A stretch of DNA of 7,424 nucleotides, taken from the NCBI GenBank assembly GCA_015491615.1, contig WFVN01000192.1:1-7424 (forward strand), given 5' to 3'. The position numbers were made by a program, and so were the translations under genes. The notes below the pieces were generated by a model. It was not told the origin of the DNA, searched no databases, and saw nothing but the letters and a program-made list of their open reading frames with translations. Position 1 is the first letter of the stretch. The number at the start of each line of letters is the position of its first letter. This document shows positions 1 to 4,596 of this stretch, piece after piece. The DNA is from Gammaproteobacteria bacterium (GTDB taxonomy: Bacteria > Pseudomonadota > Gammaproteobacteria > S012-40).

Positions 1-840
1 CAGCGAAGAGTGCATGATGACGTGGATGTTGCGGAAGCGCGGATCCTCCTTGATGCGCTTGGTGAGGACGTAGCCGTCCATCTCCGGCATCTCCCCGTCG
101 GTGAGGACGGCGGTGACCTTGTCGGTGATGGGCACCCCCTCCGCCTCGGCGGCGTGGTAGAGCTCCTGCAGCTTCTCCCACGCCTCCTTGCCGTTCTTGG
201 TGGGGATGAAATTGACCTCCAGGCGCTCCAAGGTGGACTGGATCTGCTGGCGCGCCACCATGGAGTCGTCGGCGAAGAGGATGGTGGGCCCCTGGCCGAC
301 CTTGTCGATGTCGCGGAAAAGTTCCTCGTCCTGGCCCAGGCCGGCGGTCTCCGCCAGGACCTTTTCCACGTCCAGGATCATGACGATGCGCTCGTCGGAA
401 AGCTCGGTGACGGCGGTGATGAGGCCGCCCATGCGATGGGCCAACATGGGGGGCGGCACGCGGATGTCGCTCCACTGCATGCGCAGGATGTGTTCCACCG
501 AGTTGACCAGCAGGCCCTGCACGTGGCGGTTGAACTCGGTGACGATGAGGATGTCCTGGGGCTCGTCCGTCTGGATGCCGCAGAAACGGGCCAGGTTGAC
601 CACCGGCACCATGTTGCCGCGCAGGCTCACCACCCCCTCCACCGCCGGGGGCATGTCCGGCGCGTGGGTGATCTCCGGCACGTGCATCACCTCGCGCACC
701 TTGAAGACGTTGATGGCGAAGGTCTCCTTGCGCCCGGTGACCTTGTCCGTGCCGAGGCTGAACAGGAGGATCTCCAGCCGGTTGGCACCCGCCAGGCGGG
801 TGCGCTCGTCCACCGATTTGATGAAGTTTTCCATGCCCAT
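1..840 (-). CDS. cheV: Chemotaxis adaptor CheV (CheW-receiver fusion), 3' end cut by window
   Basis: CheV is a cytoplasmic adaptor that couples chemoreceptors to the CheA kinase through a CheW-like domain and carries a phosphorylatable receiver domain used in adaptation. The visible 280 residues run in frame to base 1 with no stop; the family is usually about 300-320 residues, so only a short tail is missing. Residues about 14-165 are the CheW-like domain, with the typical VVSLRGNMVPVVNL stretch at about 70-83. Residues about 185-280 are the receiver: acidic pair D191/D192, phospho-acceptor D248 in LTDGEMPEMDGY, and the conserved Ser at 278 in the MHSSL end. The start at 840 (MGMENF) is preferred over Met3 because a GAGG lies about 10 bases upstream. 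A sigma-28-like promoter sits just upstream, which implies flagellar-class expression. Family assignment is secure from the motifs; which receptors it serves cannot be seen. Confidence 0.94.
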   Translation of the reverse strand, partial: MGMENFIKSVDERTRLAGANRLEILLFSLGTDKVTGRKETFAINVFKVREVMHVPEITHAPDMPPAVEGVVSLRGNMVPVVNLARFCGIQTDEPQDILIVTEFNRHVQGLLVNSVEHILRMQWSDIRVPPPMLAHRMGGLITAVTELSDERIVMILDVEKVLAETAGLGQDEELFRDIDKVGQGPTILFADDSMVARQQIQSTLERLEVNFIPTKNGKEAWEKLQELYHAAEAEGVPITDKVTAVLTDGEMPEMDGYVLTKRIKEDPRFRNIHVIMHSSL

Positions 841-843
841 GGA

Positions 844-902
844 ACGGGGACCTCGATTGTGATGATTGGCTCCCCGTCATCATCGGCAGGGTACCGGGGA
901 GC
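844..902 (-). repeat. Two overlapping, mutually exclusive inverted repeats between phoQ and cheV
   Basis: Pair A: GCTCCCCG at 869-876 with CGGGGAGC at 895-902, 8 perfect base pairs around an 18-base loop, starting 6 bases after the phoQ stop codon. Pair B: ACGGGGA at 844-850 with TCCCCGT at 871-877, 7 base pairs around a 20-base loop. The two share bases 871-876 and cannot form together. In the cheV message, pair B would place the GAGG ribosome-binding site (851-854) in its loop and end three bases before the start codon. Neither hairpin is followed by a T-run on the minus strand, so an intrinsic terminator for phoQ is not supported. Pair A overlaps the sigma-28 promoter and may simply be incidental. 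Confidence 0.4.
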
Positions 903-906
903 TTTA
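880..906 (-). promoter_or_regulatory. Sigma-28 (FliA) promoter for cheV
   Basis: Read on the minus strand, TAAAGCTC (906-899), exactly 11 bases, then GCCGATGA (887-880). The FliA consensus is TAAAGTTT-N11-GCCGATAA, so 6 of 8 and 7 of 8 positions match at the exact spacing. The expected transcript start is near 872-875, giving a 5' UTR of roughly 32-35 bases before the cheV ATG at 840. FliA promoters commonly drive late chemotaxis genes. The -35 element begins two bases past the phoQ stop codon, so the promoter fills most of the gap. The sequence match is direct; activity is inferred. Confidence 0.75.
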
Positions 907-908
907 GT

Positions 909-2273
909 TCAGGCGGCGCCGGGGCGCGGGAGGACCACCTGCACGCGGGCGCCGCCCAGGTCGCTGTCGCCGAAATCGAGGGTGCCGCCGTAGGCCACCA
1001 CCATCTCCGCCACCACCGCCAGGCCGATGCCGAAGCCGGGCGTGCCCTGGTCGGCCCGCTGACCGCGGCGGGTGATGCGTTCGCGCGCCTGGCGGGGGAT
1101 ACCGGGACCGTCGTCCTCCACGCGAACGAGCAGAGCGCTTCCGGCACCGAGGGGCTCCAAAGTCACCCGCACTTGCTCGCGGCACCATTTGAAGGCGTTT
1201 TCCATGAGGTTGCCGAGCAGTTCCATTAGGTCCCCCTCGTCGGCGGCGAAGGTGAAACCGGGCGGACAATGCACCCGCCACTCCACCCCTTTGTCCTGGT
1301 GTACCTTGGCGAGGGTGCGCCCCAGGCGCTCGGCCAGGGAGCACACCGGCACCGGTTTGTTGAGGGGCGCGCGCCCGGCAGTGGCGGCGCGGTTGAGCTG
1401 GTAGCCGACGATCTGGCTCATGCGTTCCACCTGTTCGGCCACCAGGGGGCGCAGTTCCTTGTCCGCGGCCTTGCCTTCCACCGCCGCCCGCAACACCGCC
1501 AGCGGCGTGTTGAGGCTGTGGGCCAGGTCGGCGAGGGCGTTGCGGTAGCGGCGCAGGTTGTCGCGAGTGAAGCGGATGAGGCCGTTGAGGTTGTCGGTGA
1601 GGGGCTCCAGCTCACGCGGGTAGGGCCCCTGCAGACGGGTCTGTCGCCCCTCCTGCACCGCTTCGAGCTCTTTGGCCGCGCGTCGCAAAGGACGCAGGCT
1701 CCAGCGCAGGATGAACCCCTGCACGGTGAGGAGAATGCCCGCCACCGCCAGCATCCAGGCGAGGAGATAGCGGCGGAAGCGACCCACCTGGTCCTGATAA
1801 TAGTTGAGGTCCTCGGCCACCGAGACGGTGTAGAGATCGTGGTGCAGGCTGGCCAGGCCCCAACTGACGCCGAAACTGTAGAGATAGACCGCCTGACCGT
1901 CGGCCAGCCGGTGCCGCTGGAACACTTCCTTGGTGGCGGCCAGGCGCGGAGTACCGGGAATGGGGTCAGGCTCCAAGGAGGGAGAAATCCAGCGATAGCG
2001 CCCGTCGTTGGACTCGATCTGCGCGTAGAGACCGAACTCGGCTTGGTAGAAGGGTGCCTCGGGCAGCCCCTTGGGCATGCGGATGCTGCCGTCTTCGCCG
2101 ATTTCCGCCACGGCGATGAGGGTCCACACGTGCGAGCGCAGGCGGTCGAGGATGGCCTCTTCGACGCTGTCCCGGAACACCGCGTCCAGGACGTAAGCGG
2201 TGAGGGAGAGAACCAGGGTGAGAACGATTCCGGCACCGAGGATGAGACGGGCGGTGAGGGAGAGGCGGCGCAT
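909..2273 (-). CDS. phoQ: PhoQ-like membrane sensor histidine kinase
   Basis: This is an inner-membrane sensor kinase of 454 residues that should phosphorylate the PhoP-like regulator encoded just upstream. In order: first membrane helix at about 10-30; periplasmic sensor at about 31-168; second membrane helix at about 170-188; HAMP linker at about 190-243; dimerisation/phosphotransfer domain with H252 in DLAHSLNTPLAVLR; and a HATPase domain with N-box NLMENAFKWC (355-364), G1 box DDGPGIP (387-393) and G2 box GFGIGLAV (413-420). The HSLxTPLAVL and MENAxKWC signatures closely resemble enteric PhoQ, as does the SLRP start of HAMP. The sensor domain is the weak point: it lacks the acidic EDDDDAE-type cluster of enteric PhoQ, so the signal may not be Mg2+ or antimicrobial peptide. 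Its ATG (2273-2271) shares one base with the phoP TGA, with GAGGG three bases upstream, which suggests translational coupling. The kinase call is near certain; the phoQ name is likely. Confidence 0.85.
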   Translation of the reverse strand: MRRLSLTARLILGAGIVLTLVLSLTAYVLDAVFRDSVEEAILDRLRSHVWTLIAVAEIGEDGSIRMPKGLPEAPFYQAEFGLYAQIESNDGRYRWISPSLEPDPIPGTPRLAATKEVFQRHRLADGQAVYLYSFGVSWGLASLHHDLYTVSVAEDLNYYQDQVGRFRRYLLAWMLAVAGILLTVQGFILRWSLRPLRRAAKELEAVQEGRQTRLQGPYPRELEPLTDNLNGLIRFTRDNLRRYRNALADLAHSLNTPLAVLRAAVEGKAADKELRPLVAEQVERMSQIVGYQLNRAATAGRAPLNKPVPVCSLAERLGRTLAKVHQDKGVEWRVHCPPGFTFAADEGDLMELLGNLMENAFKWCREQVRVTLEPLGAGSALLVRVEDDGPGIPRQARERITRRGQRADQGTPGFGIGLAVVAEMVVAYGGTLDFGDSDLGGARVQVVLPRPGAA

Positions 2274-2956
2274 CAGCCCTCGTCACGGGGAAGGGCGAAG
2301 CGATAGCCGCGCCCGCGCAGGGTCTCGATGGGTTTCAAGTTGCCTTCCGGGTCCAGTTTGCGCCGCAGGCGGCCGATGAGGACCTCGATGACGTTGCTGT
2401 CGCGATCGTAGTCCTGGGCGTAGAGGTGTTCGGTGAGCTCCAGCTTGGAGACCACCTGCCCGGCATTGCGCGCCAGGTGATGGAGGAGCTTGTACTCGAA
2501 GGCGGTGAGTTCCACCGGGCGCCCGTCCACGTGCACCGTCTGCGCGGCGGTGTCCATGACCAGGGGGCCAAAGCGCCACACCGGCTGGCTCCAGCCGGCG
2601 GCACGACGTACCAGGGCGCGCAAGCGCGCATGCAACTCCTCCATGTGAAAGGGCTTCACCAGGTAATCGTCGGCGCCCGCCTCCAGGCCGGCTACTTTGT
2701 CCTGCCAACGGGCGCGGGCGGTGAGGATGAGGATGGGAAAGTCGCGACCTTGCTCGCGCCAGCGGCGGATCACCTCCTGACCTTCCAGATCAGGCAGGCC
2801 CAGATCCACCACCGCCACGTCGAAGGGATATTCGCTCCCCAGATAGAAACCCTCCTCGCCGGAGGCGGCAACTTCCACCACCTCGTCCCGCTCCCGCAAT
2901 GCCTCGGCGATCTGTTCACGCAGTTCGTCTTCGTCTTCGATCAACAGGATACGCAT
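2273..2956 (-). CDS. phoP: PhoP-like OmpR-family response regulator
   Basis: A 227-residue DNA-binding response regulator, the expected partner of the kinase encoded immediately downstream. The receiver domain (about 1-120) has the acidic pocket E7/D8, phospho-acceptor D51 in VVDLGLPD, T79, the DDY motif with Y98, and K101. The stretch ARxxWQDKVxxLxAGADDYxxKPFHxEE is strongly PhoP-like, including the Trp-Gln-Asp-Lys of the alpha4 region, and is not generic for OmpR proteins. The C-terminal winged helix (about 130-224) has LTAFEYKLL, NVIEVLIGRLRRKL and the RGRGYRF wing. Length matches the family (about 220-230). The ATG at 2956 has only a weak ribosome-binding site: GGA about 9 bases upstream, and a better AGAAGG about 15 bases away. 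An AT-rich candidate promoter lies 40-70 bases upstream. Target genes cannot be read from this window. Confidence 0.9.
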   Translation of the reverse strand: MRILLIEDEDELREQIAEALRERDEVVEVAASGEEGFYLGSEYPFDVAVVDLGLPDLEGQEVIRRWREQGRDFPILILTARARWQDKVAGLEAGADDYLVKPFHMEELHARLRALVRRAAGWSQPVWRFGPLVMDTAAQTVHVDGRPVELTAFEYKLLHHLARNAGQVVSKLELTEHLYAQDYDRDSNVIEVLIGRLRRKLDPEGNLKPIETLRGRGYRFALPRDEG

Positions 2957-2996
2957 GGCGTTCGATCCGAACCTTCTCTGGCCGGGGAATCGGATA

Positions 2997-3025
2997 ATCC
3001 TAATCGATTCTTGAGTCGCGATTAA
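2997..3025 (-). promoter_or_regulatory. Candidate sigma-70 promoter for phoP-phoQ
   Basis: The 2990-3026 stretch is strikingly AT-rich for this window. On the minus strand a possible -35 TTAATC (3025-3020) and -10 TAGGAT (3002-2997) are separated by 17 bases, matching consensus at 3 of 6 and 4 of 6 positions. A GATTAT one step downstream is an alternative -10. The match is weak and rests mainly on position and composition. No clear PhoP box (two GTTTA half-sites 11 bases apart) is visible, so autoregulation is not supported by sequence. Confidence 0.3.
3001..3024. repeat. Inverted repeat, possible operator upstream of phoP
   Basis: TAATCG at 3001-3006 is the exact reverse complement of CGATTA at 3019-3024, with 12 bases between the arms and 18 bases between arm centres. 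That spacing suits a dimeric regulator binding one face of the helix, and the repeat spans the candidate phoP promoter. Six-base arms can occur by chance in an AT-rich patch, so this is only a candidate site. Confidence 0.25.
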
Positions 3026-3078
3026 CCGGAGACATCGGCGCTGCCGGCGACAGGTGGGCCCCGCGTGCGGAAATCGGT

Positions 3079-3145
3079 CCGGGAGGCCCGGCGGGTCGCC
3101 CCTCGCTCACTTCGATCGTCGCGGCACCGGCGAGGCGGGCCCGCC
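3079..3145 (-). terminator. GC-rich palindromes after cysG, possible transcript end
   Basis: Two palindromes lie just downstream of the cysG stop codon. GGCGGGCCCGCC at 3134-3145 is a perfect 12-base palindrome with no loop. CCGGG-AGG-CCCGG at 3079-3091 could form a 5-base-pair hairpin and on the minus strand is followed by ACCGATTTCC, a poor T-run. Neither is a convincing intrinsic terminator. The rest of the 203-base gap between phoP and cysG (2957-3159) holds the phoP promoter region and nothing else I can recognise. Confidence 0.22.
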
Positions 3146-3159
3146 CGCGTCCGATCTCG

Positions 3160-4584
3160 TCAAGGTGACTCGGCGGCATCCCTTTGGGCGGGGCGCTGGC
3201 GGTTGCGTTGCCAATCCAGGCGTTCCCGCAGGCGCACCACTTCACCGACGATGATGAGGGTGGGGGCGCGGATGCCTCGGCGCCGAACCAGGTCGGAGAG
3301 ATCGGCGAGGGTGGTGGTGTGGACGCTCTGGCGGGGGGTGGTGCCCTGAGAGACGACGGCGACGGGGGTTTCGGGGGCGCGACCGTGGGCGATGAGTTGG
3401 CGGGCGATGGTGTCGGCGTTGGTGAGGCCCATGTAGAAGACGACGGTCTGCTGGGGACGGGCGAGGGCCGGCCAGTCCAGGTCCACGGCGCCGTCCTGGG
3501 TGTGGCCGGTGACGAAGGACACGGACTGGGCATGGTCGCGGTGGGTGAGGGGGATGCCGGCGTAGGCGGCGCAGCCGCTGGCGGCGGTGATGCCGGGCAC
3601 CACCTGGAAGGGGATGCCGGCGGCCATGAGGCGTTCGATCTCTTCGCCGCCGCGGCCGAACAGGAAGGGGTCGCCGCCCTTGAGGCGCAGGACGCGCTTG
3701 CCCTCGCGGGCGAGGCGGATGAGGAGGTCGTTGATCTCTTCCTGGCGCAGGGTGTGGTGGGCACGGCGCTTGCCCACGTAGATGCGTTCGGCATCTCGGC
3801 GCACGCGGTCGAGGATGGGCGGGGCCACGAGGCGGTCGTAGAGGACCACGTCGGCCTTCTGCATGAGGCGCAGGGCGCGGAAGGTGAGCAGGTCCGGGTC
3901 GCCGGGGCCGGCGCCCACCAGGTACACCTCACCCTGGACCGGCGGTGCCTCGGCGGCGTTCTCCAGGAGGGCGGTCATGGCCCGTTCGGCGCCCGCCTCG
4001 TCGCCGGCGAGGACCTGTTCGGCGATGGGGCCTTCGAAGACGTCTTCCCAGAAGCGGCGCCGCTGGGCGAGGGTGGGCAGGCGTTCCTGCACGGCACGGC
4101 GGAAACGGCCGGCGAGGCGGGCGAGGCGGCCGTAACCGGCGGGGATCCAGGCTTCCAGGCGGGCGCGCAGGAGGCGGGCAAGAACGGGGGCGCGGCCGCC
4201 GCTGGAGACGGCCACGAGGATGGGCGAGCGGTCAACGATGGCGGGCATGACGAAGGTGCTGGCGGCGGGGTCGTCCACCACGTTCACCCACACGCCGCGG
4301 GCGCGGGCGGCACGGGAGACTTCGGCGTTCACCGCCGCGTCGTCGGTGGCGGCCACCACCAGGACCACGCCTTCCACGTCGTCCTCCCGGAAGGGCCGCG
4401 CCCGGTGCCCGACGGCGCCCTTCGCGACCCGTTCCTCCAGGGCCGAACAGAGATCGGGGGCGACCACGGTGAGGCGCGCCCCGGCCCGTTCCAGCAGGGC
4501 GGCCTTGCGCGCCGCCACCTCGCCGCCGCCCACCAACAGGCAGGGCCGGCCCTTCAGGTCGGCGAACATGGGCAGGTAGTCCAT
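3160..4584 (-). CDS. cysG: Siroheme synthase CysG (trifunctional)
   Basis: CysG makes siroheme from uroporphyrinogen III in the cytoplasm: SAM-dependent double methylation to precorrin-2, NAD-dependent oxidation to sirohydrochlorin, then iron insertion. The 474-residue protein has both halves. Residues 1 to about 210 are the dehydrogenase/ferrochelatase, with VGGGEVAARKA (18-28) for NAD, D104 at the catalytic base position and S128 (AVSSGG) at the phosphoserine position known from Salmonella CysG. Residues about 217-460 are the methyltransferase, with VGAGPGD (223-229), D250, K272, KGGDPF (302-307), VVPGITAASG (328-337) and M385. It is about 17 residues longer than the enteric enzyme because of a charged C-terminal tail. 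It starts 12 bases after nasA without an obvious ribosome-binding site, so it is probably coupled to nasA. The pairing with nasA suggests siroheme for nitrite reductase, although sulfite reductase would also use it. Confidence 0.97.
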   Translation of the reverse strand: MDYLPMFADLKGRPCLLVGGGEVAARKAALLERAGARLTVVAPDLCSALEERVAKGAVGHRARPFREDDVEGVVLVVAATDDAAVNAEVSRAARARGVWVNVVDDPAASTFVMPAIVDRSPILVAVSSGGRAPVLARLLRARLEAWIPAGYGRLARLAGRFRRAVQERLPTLAQRRRFWEDVFEGPIAEQVLAGDEAGAERAMTALLENAAEAPPVQGEVYLVGAGPGDPDLLTFRALRLMQKADVVLYDRLVAPPILDRVRRDAERIYVGKRRAHHTLRQEEINDLLIRLAREGKRVLRLKGGDPFLFGRGGEEIERLMAAGIPFQVVPGITAASGCAAYAGIPLTHRDHAQSVSFVTGHTQDGAVDLDWPALARPQQTVVFYMGLTNADTIARQLIAHGRAPETPVAVVSQGTTPRQSVHTTTLADLSDLVRRRGIRAPTLIIVGEVVRLRERLDWQRNRQRPAQRDAAESP

Positions 4585-4596
4585 GGGGCGGGAAGG

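Noticed and set aside
869..902. Intrinsic terminator after phoQ formed by the 8-base-pair hairpin.
   Set aside because: On the minus strand the hairpin is followed by CAATCATCAC with no T-run, and the same bases are better explained as part of the sigma-28 promoter. The TTTA that follows on the plus strand would only matter for antisense transcription.
10..993. A 327-codon open frame on the plus strand, opposite cheV.
   Set aside because: Composition is dominated by His, Asp, Gly and Leu with no motif, and it mirrors a clear CheV reading frame on the minus strand that continues off the window edge.
1269..2306. A 345-codon open frame on the plus strand, opposite phoQ.
   Set aside because: It is antisense to an intact histidine kinase with all motif boxes, and has no recognisable fold or ribosome-binding site.
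2990..3030. A PhoP box for autoregulation of phoPQ.
   Set aside because: GGTTAA near 3027-3022 resembles one half-site, but the sequence 11 bases further on does not match a second one.
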